A stretch of 64,000 bases of DNA from contig OX104134.1 of assembly GCA_944470555.2 (NCBI GenBank), forward strand, positions 104,960,701-105,024,700. Reading direction: 5' to 3'. The number at the start of each line of letters is the position of its first letter. The stretch's first letter is position 1. The notes beneath the pieces are model-generated. The model saw only the letters and a list, made by a program, of their open reading frames with translations. It was not told the origin of the DNA and did not search any database. Both the position numbers and the translations under genes were made by a program. The stretch comes from Heterobilharzia americana. Its lineage: Eukaryota > Platyhelminthes > Trematoda > Strigeidida > Schistosomatidae. This document shows positions 10,860-23,600 of this stretch, piece by piece.

Positions 10860-11570
10860 GCACTTAAATATGCTTCACTTCTTTGTGAAATTAATGCTGG
10901 GGATGTCATTTTCACTTGCCAACTTGCTTCATCTGTGGCGCCAACTGGCGAGATATGCAACCACCTATCAAAAAACGAGTATACTGTGCGCAGTCCATTG
11001 TATCCTGTTTCGCGGCTGTCAGACATGTCCGTTGAAACTGGATATGAAGCGGTCACAGGGTTTTGTTCACAATTATCTTCATAGCATTGCTTGCGTTTAG
11101 TAGAATTACGATGTAATCAATTTTGAGGTCAAGTGAAGGGTACTAGGCAAGACAGACAGGTTGATTTATGAGATAAACCCTAATAGACTGAGATGGCTTG
11201 GACATATACCGCTTATACAGAGCTACCGCTTACCTCAACGTGCAATGTTAGCCGAAGTCGAATTATGTTGAGAGGGTTCAGGATAACCAGACGAAGATGT
11301 GAAACCGATCGATGAAGTCCCTGATTTTTGGTATGGGTCATGTGGGGGATTTAGACTACCTCACTGGGGTCCCGAGATTATAGGAATTAACGGTTGAGGA
11401 CTCTTGATGAAATGGCGGGAAATGGATCACAATGGCGCAGATGGATTCACTTTTTTACGTCTTCTAAAACCTGAGTGTTTCGACTGATCTTACTTTTTAA
11501 ATTCCCTCTCCTCCCACACACCTCTATCTACTTTAATATCACTTTTCTATCCACCTGTTTTCTTCCAGTT
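10860..11570 (+). mobile_element. RTE-A remnant, C-terminus and 3' end
   Basis: Plus-strand copy starting at the region equivalent to FANLRHLWRRR (10918-10940) and running through the C-terminal WLGH region to the 3' untranslated region. The coding part is badly decayed. From 11246 onward it is nearly identical, in inverted orientation, to 11726-11996, which makes this 3' section look younger than the rest of the copy. Confidence 0.7.
11246..11517. repeat. Left arm of a 272-bp inverted repeat
   Basis: Reverse complement of 11726-11996 with only a few mismatches by eye (for example CTACC against CTAAC near 11355, and the CCCTCTCC stretch at the inner end). Both arms are RTE-A 3' ends. The spacer of about 208 bp is AT-rich and holds weaker RTE 3'-UTR homology. 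Confidence 0.85.
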
Positions 11571-11725
11571 GGTAATGGGCGATACGTATTGTGTCAGGAA
11601 CAGACAAGCAATAACAACGTAGAACTCAGCCCATAAGTGCATTGGTTCAAGTTGCCACACTTCACAGGAGTATACAAAGAACAAGTGGATAGAAAAAGAG
11701 TGATAAAAAAGTAGTTAAAGCTGTA

Positions 11726-11996
11726 TGGGAGGAAAAGGAATTTAAAAAGTAAGATCAGTCGAAACACTCAGGTTTTAGAAGACGTAAAAAAGTGAATCCA
11801 TCTGCGCCATTGTGATCCATTTCCCGCCATTTCATCAAGAGTCCTCAACCGTTAATTCCTATAATCTCGGGACCCCAGTGAGTTAGTCTAAATCCCCCAC
11901 ATGACCCATACCAAAAATCAGGGACTTCATCGATCGGTTTCACATCTTCGTCTGGTTATCCTGAACCCTCTCAACATAATTCGACTTCAGTTAACA
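11726..11996. repeat. Right arm of the 272-bp inverted repeat
   Basis: Pairs with 11246-11517. Its outer edge at about 11996 coincides with an internal-deletion junction in the minus-strand RTE-A copy that follows. Confidence 0.85.
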
Positions 11997-13002
11997 TTAC
12001 CCGTCAAGATAAGGAGTTGCAAACAGGTGTCACCAGACTTCTTCTGGATAAGTGTTCTGTATTGGTAACTTTCTAGTCAGTTTCTCACTGAAGTCAGCCG
12101 TATTTTCATCGTCAAACAGCACTTGTAATAGTCTTGCTACTGCAGTTATCCCCCATCCATCTACTGGCAGACAAGCAAGTGCTCGGACCAACGCGCGATC
12201 CCTATCCAAACGTGCTCTAGAAGTAGCTGCAATCTTCCAACGATTTGTAGTTCGTGCCAGTCAGAAACGAATGGTTGTCTGGGCACAGTTTTAGAAGGCG
12301 ATCGGCGTTATCTGCTTGTTCTGCTGGGATTCGGTCACCCACGTAAGTTCCTTTGTGTAGGACTTCCCTTACCCACTTGTGCATTGAAATTACCCACTAC
12401 GACAACCACATGTAAACGTCAGACTTCCAGTAGGAGGTTAGAAAGTTTGCGGTAGAACTTGACCTTCACTTCATTCGTACTGCAGTCAGAGATTGCGAAA
12501 AGATAACTTTTTGTGCGCTTTTTACTCATCGCATAATTCAGTCGAATAACGCACGGGTGACTCAACTGTGATCCAGTGGAGCAACACACTTTCTACCTTG
12601 GAATTCAATGTTATAACTGGAGTAGCAAGACCGCATGCACTAGCTACTGAGTCTCCAAAAACTCTAGGAGTGAGTTTTGTAAATTCATTATATTGATCGA
12701 GTGGGGTCAAGTGAGTAACCGCACTTAGATCCTGTATTTGTGTCTCACAAACAACACATCTATGTTCCAAGTTGTTAGAGTTTTGGCTGACGGTTTGACG
12801 GAGGATGTAGATAGTGACAGCTCCAATGTATAGTTTGGAGTGCGGTTTCAAGAGACTAGGAATGCTATTTCGTGAACTGAAATCGTTGCCAAGAGCTTCA
12901 AAACTCCAAGAAATTATAGATGAAGTAAGAGTGTTGATCGGGGGACTTTGAGGGAAGATTAGATTGTAATGATGTAGAAGGTTGATTATAAAGTAAGGTA
13001 GC

Positions 13003-13335
13003 TTAAGTGCTGATAGATCTGTGGGAGTGATTCACACTTCCCTGCTCTTTACACTGTGATTGACTGGTTCTTCTTAAGGTACTTGCACAGGAAGAGTTGG
13101 TCTGTGGCTGCAGGGCCGAAGGGATATCTACTTGGGGCCGGTTACAGACGGCCTTTTTAAAAGTTTGAGATTTAAGTTTGATAGTTTCAACTCCGTCTAC
13201 GAAAGCATATTGCCTGGATTGCTGTAGCTCTGGATATAAAGGGTCGACTTTTCCTATCCCTTGCCCTTGCAATAGGCAGGACAGCATTGGCGTCGAATTG
13301 TTGGCAACCCACGCGAAACACCTTGTTGCTGTCAC
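13003..13335 (-). pseudogene. RTE-A ORF N-terminus
   Basis: A 110-codon minus-strand frame beginning MTATRCFAW. It covers the leader part of the family-A protein and reads on through LRRTSQSQ into the text that precedes the endonuclease. Comparison with 4797-5084 suggests this ATG is the ancestral start. The frame closes soon afterwards, so the copy is non-functional. Confidence 0.55.
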
Positions 13336-13639
13336 ATTACCGTCCAGTCAGCAGTAAGACAACACTATAAACCTGTCATAGGCTAGGAATTCGCACTATA
13401 ATGTTAATTACTTTTTGTCTTACCAGTTTACAACTGACCTTTCTGTTATGGTAGTACCTCGGGGGAACAAGCATTCTGTCATCACAGCTCGTTGGGTCAT
13501 TGTGATATGCTAGGCTGACCATCACGTCAAGGTAGCAGCTATCAGTCGGGCTATGTCACTCCTCTTCTTTACATACTGCTGTGAAATTCGGCAATATGAA
13601 CCGATGTGCTTCTTTCCTAGGTTCTTTGTTGATATATCT

Positions 13640-14466
13640 ATCTGCATATGTTATTTTGAGGTCAAATCGTTATATGTAAGCAATAGCTTTTAGATATTTA
13701 CAATCCCTTGAAGTGTCGCTTACTTGATTGCCAACCTGAATTAAAATTTTGTTTGATTTCTCTGACTAATTAACCTAACAACTAGGTAAATATCTTTTTG
13801 TTAGCCATGCCTCATTGATTTTCATGATGATTTTATTTCCTTTGGCTATACTATTAAGAACTACAGCCCTAAATATTATTCCGTTCAGTATTTTTTTCAA
13901 TAACTCAGCTGTGAACATCTGCTATGTGTGAGTACTAAAACGTGATGCGGAATCTATGTCTCCTTTAGTATGGAATTATTTATGCGACACACCAAGCTGT
14001 GGCTTGGCTGTGTCCTATGAAAACGATCTGTTAAATAAAGTTTCGAACCAGTTTTAAACCATATTATGGATTTTCATCAGCATAGTTCGTCAGTGTTTGT
14101 ACTCATTTCTTTCTGACTTCATTGTTTACTGTTTTTTATATTGTGTGTGGTAATATAACACATTTGTTGCAAGAAATAAGATGCAAAAACGTTTATTGTG
14201 GTGCTAAAAGTACTGCCAGTACTTTAATTTGTAACCATCTTCAAGTAGTTGAATCACTTGTACTGGAAAATCGAATTTGAGAATATGATACGAATGATTT
14301 ATGATTTAGAATGATTTAACATAGCATTGTCTGAGTATTATTTAAGGTTTTAATCTGTTAAATCACAAATGCCTAATCAGCAGACTATGTGATATTGACC
14401 AGTTTTTCAGTCTGTTGAAGTATGTAAAATCTCACCACCTTTTTCACAATATTTTCTACCTTATAG
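13640..14466. other. Upstream region of IMP4; no recognised gene
   Basis: AT-rich sequence with no repeat I can name. Immediately before the first visible IMP4 coding exon there is a pyrimidine-rich acceptor (TTTTCTACCTTATAG, ending at 14466). A donor-like GTATGT lies at 14420, which would define a 47-bp intron, but the matching upstream frame has TGA codons and no ATG. Confidence 0.5.
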
Positions 14467-14659
14467 TTAAAACGTCAAGCAAGACTACGCCGAGAATTTG
14501 TTTACAGAAGATCTATCGAAGTTCGGGATGCTGAAAATGAAAAGAAAAAAAGGTTGTTGAAAGCTGCTTTATCTGAAGGGAGATCTCTGCCTAAAGAAAT
14601 TCAACAAGATGCCTTACAGTTGAATGAAGAATTAGACTGGAGTGATGATGGTGGTGAAG
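14467..14659 (+). CDS. IMP4: IMP4 exon (first visible coding exon)
   Basis: Starts right after the acceptor ending at 14466 and encodes the basic N-terminal helix (LKRQARLRREFVYRR) through GGEG. The frame is closed by TAG immediately upstream, and the exon contains no Met. The first residue aligns with residue 2 of IMP4 in other animals. It ends in phase 1 at a GTATC donor. Confidence 0.9.
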
Positions 14660-17600
14660 GTATCTTTTTATAGCTCTATCCTTCATGTTTGTGTTAGGAG
14701 TTGCCACTAACCAAGATGATGAATATTTTTGGGCTGGAACCGAAGATCCTCGAGTTGTCGTTACCACATCACGATCTCCGAGTTCTAAATTAAAAGAATT
14801 TGCTAAGGAACTACGTTTTCTGATTCCGAATGCATCTAAAATCAATCGAGGTAACTACCTCAACAAGGATTTATTAGAAGCCTGTTTGGCAAAGCAGGTA
14901 TGTTTTTTTCTCCAAATGTTACTTGATATTTGTCTGAGTACTTGTCTTTCCAATTAGTTTGTTTTGTACGCACACATGCAGGAGTGTACAAATCTCAAAT
15001 AACGGTAACCTGCATTCCTTGTCTTTGTCTCCTCCCTTGTCTTCACTTCTTCACTTTATTATCTTGTGACCATTTTTAATAATTCAAGTCAGAGAAACAC
15101 TGTCCGTATTACCCTAAAACCCTTCCATCAATTTTATGTTGAAGCTTTCAACGTTCAAACCTTATGCCAAGTCGGACGACAAGCATCTCTTACCAAAACT
15201 CTTGAATCTCAAACCGTGACTGTACGTTGTGCCTATGAGACTAGTATGCACGGCCCGAGTAAGGTTATTAACTTGACCCCACCTAGTCAATGTGGTGAAT
15301 TTGCAAAATTCACTTTACGCGTGTCCGGAGATTCAGTGACCAGGTATCGTGAACTCGCTGTTGTAAGTATAGCACTAAGTTCTCAAGCAGAGAGTGCACT
15401 TCTCGACTGGATACCAGGCAACAGCTGTCTGTGTGCTGTTTCACTGAATCGATATGTAAACACTAGGAGGGATTATGAGACCAGTTGATGCCTATTCGAA
15501 ATATCTGGATACACTTCCACCGATTGCAGTTTGGATGATACAATGGATGAATTCTATTGGAAATTGTCAGTGTTTCTACATAAAGCAAAACCTTGATGTA
15601 TATTCACATTAACTGACGACTTTAACTCTCACGTGGCAAAACTGACCCAATCTAAAGGGTATCCTGAGTGTATTTATAGCATCCCATACTAGCGAACCGA
15701 CAACGGAGATTATCTGTTGCAAAGTTTATAGGATGAATTTTCGCCTGTCAATTTTTTGTTTTCGCGTTTACGGTATGCGTATGCAAGCAGTGTATAACTA
15801 CGTATACTAAAGTGTGTTATTATCTTATGGTTGTAGTGTAACTAATAACACTAGTAAAAAGTGGATTCTTACTATTTATTGACATACTTGTAATTCTCCG
15901 TTGTTTTATTGGATCGAATTGTTCGACCTCCATTGGCATATAGGCTCCTATGCGGATGCCTCGATATTGCCTGAATGTTAATGAAGGTAATTTGTTTGGC
16001 TGAGGCTAGCAGAAGAATCTAGGACGCGCGTTTCTTCCTACTGGGACTCGTCAGCCGGATGTACGGGGTTCAAGCCTCAGTGGGCACAACATCACTCACT
16101 GAGATGCAGGTAAATCCAGCTGGTGAGTCCCAAGTAGGACGCAACGCGCGCCCTGGATTCTTCTGCTAACCACAACCAAACAAGAAAGTGGATTCATTGA
16201 ATTTGGGGGTTTGTGGAAATTTAGTGATTTTTCAAGTTGGTGCTCATCATGGACCGACATCATTTGGAGGAAGGTTGGAAACCCGGGAGCACTAGAAAGC
16301 TATTTTGAACCAGTATGGGACTCCAGCAGTGCGCAGTCATGATCCCCCTTGCTAGGGATCAAACATAGGACCTTCAGGTCCCGTAGCCAGCACGTTACCA
16401 TTGAGCCATTGGTCTATATTTCCAACTTCTGTCGGTTCACGGCATAGCGTGATCATCACCCAATATCATCGTTGAGTATTTGTCCTCACACCCACCAGGT
16501 TTGCCCCACCGGTCATGACTTTTCATTGGAACTTCAGGAATCACCTCTCGAAGCTAGTCACTAATGAGCACTAGATCATTTAAATTTGGGGGTTAGTGGT
16601 GATTTAGTGATTTTTCAGTAATAATGTTTTTAGTTGAATTTGAGAGGATAATTTTTATTTTCAATTTTTACCGCTTTCTCTCAATAACAGATCACTGATG
16701 TTGTCATTGTCAATGAATCACGGGGTGTCCCGGATACTTTGATTATTAGCCATTTACCGTTTGGTCCAACTGCTATCTTCACATTATACAATGTACGTAC
16801 ACGGCATGATATGGAGACTATGGGTTGTGGTTCAGGGGCTAAAATGCCACAAACTTATCCTAATCATATTTTCAAAGGATTAGATTCGAAATTAGGCCAA
16901 CGTGTTAGATGTATTCTAAAACACTTATTCCCAGTACCAAAGGATGATTCAAGGCGTGTAGTTACATGGTATGAAGAAGATGATGTTATATGTTTCAGGT
17001 GAGAATTACTAACATGGGTGTTACATTACTTTGCTCTGGGTACATATTATGCAAACACCTAAAGGAATAGTTATCTGTTGTTAACTTTCGTTTTAATGCA
17101 TGAATATAGTTTTATTCGATTGGCAGTTACTGTTTCATTAATGGTTTTTTAAGTCTTCAGTAGTTCTCAGCGTTAGCTTGGTCTGAAACAGAACCCTAAA
17201 CCTTCATACATGTTGTTGCTGTTACGTTTTGTAGATGTCCAGTTAACCGAGACGTCAAAGTTACGCTTAGGCCAATTGACTTACTATTAAAATTATATCT
17301 TGTGATATTAGTAGCTGAGGTAAGAATAGTAAATATCATCACCCGTAAAATTTATCTACATTCACTGATGTCTGATTCAAATTTCATACTGTATTTCATG
17401 CATTTAGTTGGATGAGACTGTATTTTAAGACATGTTTACAGTCAAACTGCATAACAACATAAGGGCTATACGCGTCGCACAAGAAGTGGCTATCGTGACT
17501 CCGTGGCCTAGTTGGATAACCTCCTGGTGTTTAGTGATTGGTCCCGGGTTTGAGTCTAACAACATCACTCACTGGGAGGCAGTTACATCCAACTGATGAG

Positions 17601-20600
17601 TCCTAAAAAGGACGAAACGCGTGTGCCGGATCCTATGCTGGCCACTACCATTCATTACTATAGAATTACATAGTTGTTTGGGATGATCTGACGTTGATAG
17701 GGATTATGCAGAGGTGTCACTAAATCACAAATCGAACTTCTCTGGAGGCAATAATTGTGGAAGTGGATAAGATTGAGAGCTAATAGAAAGTGGATTAACT
17801 TGTGTAAGAATTTGGGCATTGTGGTAAAGCATAATTCTAATGTAGTTCTTTTTTATGTATGGATCACACAGTGGAGCAGCATTATTTACTTATGGTGTTA
17901 AGAGCAGAATTCATTGCCCATAATCATACCAAGGTAATCGAACAACTTTCTGGTTCTATTGTTTTTCATCCTTTGATTTGCTTAGTAATAAAATATTCTA
18001 CATATCCACAGTGTGTGTTGCGCCATTATTCCTATCACGTGTTAAGTGTTGATTCGATAAACAAAACTTCAGTTATCAACCTCTCTCTCTTTCTCTCCGA
18101 CTACCTAAGTCATTTTTTAAAGTTGTCACTCCATCTCATTTTATTGGGTGGTTGTGTCTGACAGTGTGCTCTGATCGAAATTTCCCATCTTATTAGGGGC
18201 TTCCACTCTATGTTTACCTAGGTTTCTGTGTTCCGCTAACCTAAGTGACTGACTCTGATAGCTTAGTTCGGTCTATGTCTACGTCCTGACAATCATTGCA
18301 TGAGATTCGCCAGACCAAATTGTTTTCTTGATTTGGTTCGATAGGGTACTGCAGCCGACAAAGTGTGTCTAAGTGAATTTGGGGGATTAAACACCATTAT
18401 AATACCGATGTTATTGAAAATTCTTCGTGTCGTTTCTGATCTCACCTTGTTATATGGTGCAACCAGCTATGGTAGTTTTAAACGCTTTTGCGTGATTTCA
18501 TCATTACAAGTGTTTAAGGGAGTGGTAGAGCAATATTACTATCTTCTGCATGTGGATTGTTCGTCTTACTAATCAGCAACTTCCTACCTTGTTACCTAGG
18601 CATTTAAACTAGCCTAGCTTAATTGATGTCGGACGGGATGACCGTAAATCTAAGTTTCGGTCAGAGTATGAAGTCTTTTTGCAGACAGTTGTGTCTAAAC
18701 CTCCATCTTCACTTAATTTTGCGATCCATGAATTCGGGAATACCTCTCAAAGCTAGTCACCAATGAGCACCAGTTCAATTGGATTTTGGGGGAGTTGTGG
18801 GTGCCCATTTTTGACTAACTTCGAGAGGTATTCCCGAAGTTCCAATGAGAAGTCGTGACCGGTGAAGTCAAAGCCTGATGGTCGTGAGGACAGTTACTCA
18901 CCGATGACATTGGGTGGCGGTTGCACTATATCGTGAGCTAACAGAAGTTGGAAATATGGAACATTGAATTCTGACCCAGTGGCTCAATGGTAACGTGTTG
19001 GCCACGGAACCTGAAGGTCGTTGGTTTGATCCCTGGTGGGGTCGTGGGTGCGCACTGCTGAGGAGTCCCATACTAGGACGAGACGGCTGTCTAGTGCTCC
19101 CAGGTTTCCTTTGTTCCTCCAACTGATGTCAGTCTACAATGAATAACAACATGAAACAAGTGGAAACTTTATTGGATTTGAATTGTTTGAGGTAGATACT
19201 GAGTGGTCGATTTTGGGCCGAACCAATGGGAGTCATATTGTGGACTGCATATACGAATAAATTCCCTGTATGTCCTAGCATCGAGGAGCCGCTACGTTGA
19301 GATATATTTATTGTAGGTTATTCATTACAAAATTTCACCTACACGCATAACTTCTTTTTCACGAGGATCGAGGATGTGATAACAAGGTAATGTGCAGTCG
19401 TTAGATTTCTCACACCTGTAACGCTTTTAGAAGGCATCAGTTACATTACTTGATTGTACTGTCTACCTGAAGTCTAAGGTAACGTGGGAACGGTGTTGAA
19501 AGTAACCGCACGTAACTCAAGGGATCCATTTGTAAAACTACTCGGCTTCCTTCGACGTTTCAGAAGATATAACACCTTATTTCTTCAGCGTATAAGAAGC
19601 TTGTAATTGTTGGCGACTATTTCGGTTGTGTAAGCAGATCGTCATATGTTAATACCTTAAGTTGATATTTCCAAATCTGAAATTTACTTATAATTTTCCA
19701 GTGTGGTGCTTATCTGAATTGTGTGTGAGATAACATCGTGGTTTCTTTGAAGCTTCAAAGACACTATCCTGTATTCACCCTACCACTTACTTTCTGAAAT
19801 GCTGATGAAAGCTGAATAATTTTACCTGAGTTACCTAGATTGTCTTATCTAGCTTTGTACTAAAAGTGAAACCTGTCACGTGATATTTTTAGCTCCCGTA
19901 TTGCATTATTTTCATTTATCTAACTGTACAATTTTTTTTAAAGACACCACACATATAAGTATGTGGATAAGAAGCTGGAACTTACTGAACACGGTCCATC
20001 ATTCGATATGCGTTGTGAGTATTCTCTTTTTTCCTATTCGGAGTATATATTTAATACCTTTTGTTGTATTGTATCAATGAGAAGTAATCGTATGTTTGTG
20101 TTATGCTATCACTTTATTCTTCTTGAGGCGAAAACAAGTATAACATTGGCCGTTAAAAGTAGAAGACATGAAGTGACTGCAAAATTTTGATCACAGATGT
20201 CTTCATAGCATTGCCCGTGCTTGGTGGAATCACCGTGTAAGCAGTGTTGAGGCCAGGTGAACGATACTAGGCAAAACAGGCTAGTCAATTGATAGCATCG
20301 TGAACCTTCATAGGCTGAGATAACTTGCAGGTGTGTGCACATACCCAGTCACGCCCACCACCTCCAGTTCCATACTAGGAGAAGTTAGATTAGGTTGGAA
20401 GAGAGTTCAGGGTGATCAGACCAAGACGAGGCACTAGTCCATGAAGTCCCTAACTGTTGGTCTCATTCATGTGAGGAGGTGTAGACTGTTTGGCTGGGGT
20501 CCTCAAGACGATAGGAATGAGTGGTTGAGAACTCTTGGTGAAATGGCTGGGAATCGGTCACAATGGTGCAGATGTATTCACTCTCAGACGTCTTCTGAAG

Positions 20601-23600
20601 CTTTGATATTTGCACTAACCTTCATCTTTAGATTTTTTTTACTCACTCATGCCACTTTGTCTACTTGGATATCATTCTTTTTCTATCTACCTGTTCTTTG
20701 TAGAGCTGTGGCTCATTAGTTTAAGAGAAAACCATCAACCTGTGGGTTACGGGTTCGAACCCGACCCCACCTACTGAGGTTTGGTTAGGCAAGTAGTATC
20801 GCTAGCTCTCATCGCCTACTGCATGGATGTGTACAAGGTAGCTGAGTGCGTTTCTTTTTTTTATCTGCTGGTGTGAAGTGTGGCAACATGAACCGATGAA
20901 CTTGTGTAGGATGTTCTACGCTGATTCTGTCTCTCATAACACTGAAATATAATATACGGTTTAGTCTGTTGCTGTACTTTATTCAAAAGCTGCCATCTAC
21001 TCATCGGCGCAACTTTGTAGTCGTCAGTTTTCATCCATGTAAGAGAATTCAGTGTACCACACTGCCCCCTTTTAAGATTAACGAAATTACATCACAGCAT
21101 ATTGTATCGGGCTGTTTCATAAGCTATATTTTACAGTCTGTGTATGATATAGGTAGAAGCTGTAGAAGATGTATTTGTTTGCTGCAACTTACAAAGCAAC
21201 CAGATTTATGACTACCACTGATTTTCTACTGTGAAAGTTTCCGTCAGTATCTCCAGCGTAAGTTAAAGTATAACAAAAGAGCAGAATAAGTTAGACTACC
21301 GTTTTTTTCTCTCTACGAGACATTAAACACTGACCTGGTTTGGTCTGGTTTGGTCGTGGTCGTTAAATGACCAAACTTTGTTGAGGCATTTACCGGGGAA
21401 CAAATGATCAAAGTTTGCCCGCCTCAGTGAATTCTATGACATAATATACCCATCGTTCATTACTAGTGCTAGGTGTTTGTTCTAATCTATCAACTGCCTT
21501 ATTCTACAGGTTATAAGTGTTGGTTGGAGAGTATCTAATCAGCGTCTGGTTACCAGTTGTATTGATTAATCAAAAAATACCTTCAAAATTGTTTGTGAAA
21601 CTTGGTGGAGGTTTCTAAACTGGTGTGATATTTGTTCTTCCGATACACATTGTAGTTTATGTAATTATTGAAAAATGTGTAATAATAATGCTTATTTGAG
21701 GTGAATGCCGATTTTAATTTCGGCGTAGTATTCATCATGAATTGACATTAGTTGGAGAATCATCGAGAACTTGGGAGCACTAGACATCTGTTTTTCTTTC
21801 TAGTATGTGACTCCTCAGCAGTATACGCTCATGACGCAGCTAGGGATTAAACGCAGGACCTTCAGATTTTATGACGTACACTTAACCATTCAGAGATTGA
21901 ATTGGAGTTCAGTGGTCTACAGTTTCTAACTTCTGTCAGTTCGCGGTATAGCGCAACTATCGCCCAAGATTTTCAGTTGAAATCCGCTTCCCTTCCGACT
22001 AATTGACCCCACAGGTCACTGCATCTCATTAGAACTTCAGGATGCCCATCTTGAAACATGTCACTAATGAGTACCATACAGTGTTGTATTTTGAGGTGAA
22101 TAAGGATTTTAATTTTGAGGTAGTATTCATCCCTGACTGAAACCAGAAGGTCCTGAGTTCGATCCCTAGCCAGGTCATGGGTGCGCACTGCTGAGGAGCC
22201 CCATACCTGGACAGAACAGTTGTCTAATGGTACCAAGTTTTCAATGGTTTTCCAACTGATGTCGGTTCCTGATGAATGCTACCTCAATATTATTATTGTT
22301 GTTTTTTGATTTACTATGGGTGTTGGTTGATTCTAAGGTGAAAGTTAAGTGTTAGTAACCTGCAGACACGTATGTTTTTGGTTGTCCAAAACAAAGAGAG
22401 GACAATTCAGCAAAGAAAGTTCGTGCTTTTGTTGATATTATTTATGCGCATTGGAAACTGATAACTCTGTTTTTATACAGTGGTTGTGAATTCTCATCAC
22501 TACTGTGTTGTTGTTCAAAATACGGTGGTTTGTAAATATAGAAAGAAGTTACGTGATGATACGTGAGGTGGTTAGGGAAATATCTAATTGGATGACATGA
22601 CAGCTATTTCCAAGTCTACAGTGAAAAGTGGTTAAGCACCCACTTGAAAACGCTTCAGTTTTCTCACTACTTTTATCACCCTGTGGGGGTTACTAAAATA
22701 TCTTTTCATGTAGGTATTCATCATAGACTGACATTATTTAGAGGGACATTGGAAATCAATAAATCCCCACAAACCTTCAAATTGAATTAATCTAGTGCTC
22801 ATTAGTGATTAGCTTCGAGAGATGATTCCGAAAGTTCTAGTGGGAAGCCGTGATCGGTGGAGCGAACCAAGTCGAACAGGAAGACAGTCACTCAACGACG
22901 ACATTGAATGGAGGTCGCACTGTATCGTGAACTGATAGAGGTAGGAAATATAAAACATTGGATTCCTACCCAGCAGGTCAATGGTGGCCTGAAGGTGATG
23001 GGTTCGATTTCTGGCAAGAGAAGTCATCGGTGCGCGCTGCTGAGGAGTCCCATACTGGGACGAGACAGCTGTCCAGTACTTCCAGGTTTTCAGTCTTCCT
23101 CCAAATGATGTCAGTCCATAATAGATGCCAACCTGAAATCAATAAATGAATCCCCACTAAACTCCAAATTGAAAAAAACCTCTTTTTGTCTTAAACAAAC
23201 GACTTTTTATTCTATTTTTGAACACTAAATTGTTGGTACAGTCTCACAGTATTTATGAAAGCTGCACTGTTATGCATTTCCAGTGATTGTAAACACGGTT
23301 GTACAATTTATGTTGTAAGAAAGGTTATTTCCTTCATTATCAATTCTAAACTTTTGCTGACGCATGTAGCTTGTAAGCCTCTGTTTAATTGCCCAACTAT
23401 TATTGGCATATGGGCTCCTCTGTGCAAATGCCTCGATATTTTCGGTACTTTCAACTTTGATGTTAATGATGAATATTGACTGACGTTGGAATGCAGGACG
23501 AGCTTTTTGTCTTATTTTCAACTTGTCAGCTGCATGTACCTGCACCCCAGTGAGTGAGTGATGGTGTTCCCACTAATATTTGATCCTGAGAACGGTCGCT

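Larger units (their letters stand above)
11640..13555 (-). mobile_element. RTE-A copy with RT domain deleted
   Basis: On the minus strand this copy has the family-A 5' leader (13555 down to 13340), the N-terminal MTATRCFAW segment, decayed endonuclease (12850 down to about 12005), and then jumps at about 11996 to the C-terminus and 3' end. Compared with the copy at 1353-5303 roughly 1.8 kb, containing the whole RT domain, is missing. It cannot be autonomous. The 5' boundary coincides with the family-A 5' end defined by target-site duplication at 5303. A short family-A 3'-end piece in plus orientation follows at about 13575-13640. Confidence 0.75.
14898..16690 (+). other. IMP4 intron, 1793 bp, with three repeat insertions
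   Basis: The intron holds an RTE-A endonuclease fragment, a foldback hammerhead SINE and a type-2 SINE (listed separately). Donor GTATG, acceptor TCAATAACAG. Confidence 0.85.

Noticed and set aside
14420..14466. 47-bp intron just before the first IMP4 exon, with GTATGT donor
   Set aside because: The upstream frame that would join has TGA codons and no ATG, so it does not supply the start; at most a 5' UTR intron.
17859..18161. 100-codon frame as a gene inside the IMP4 intron
   Set aside because: No recognisable domain, low-complexity hydrophobic end, and no splice or regulatory support.
20109..20342. 77-codon minus-strand frame (MCTHLQVISAYEGSR...) found again at 27821-28123
   Set aside because: The apparent conservation at two loci comes from both being antisense to the same RTE-A 3' end.
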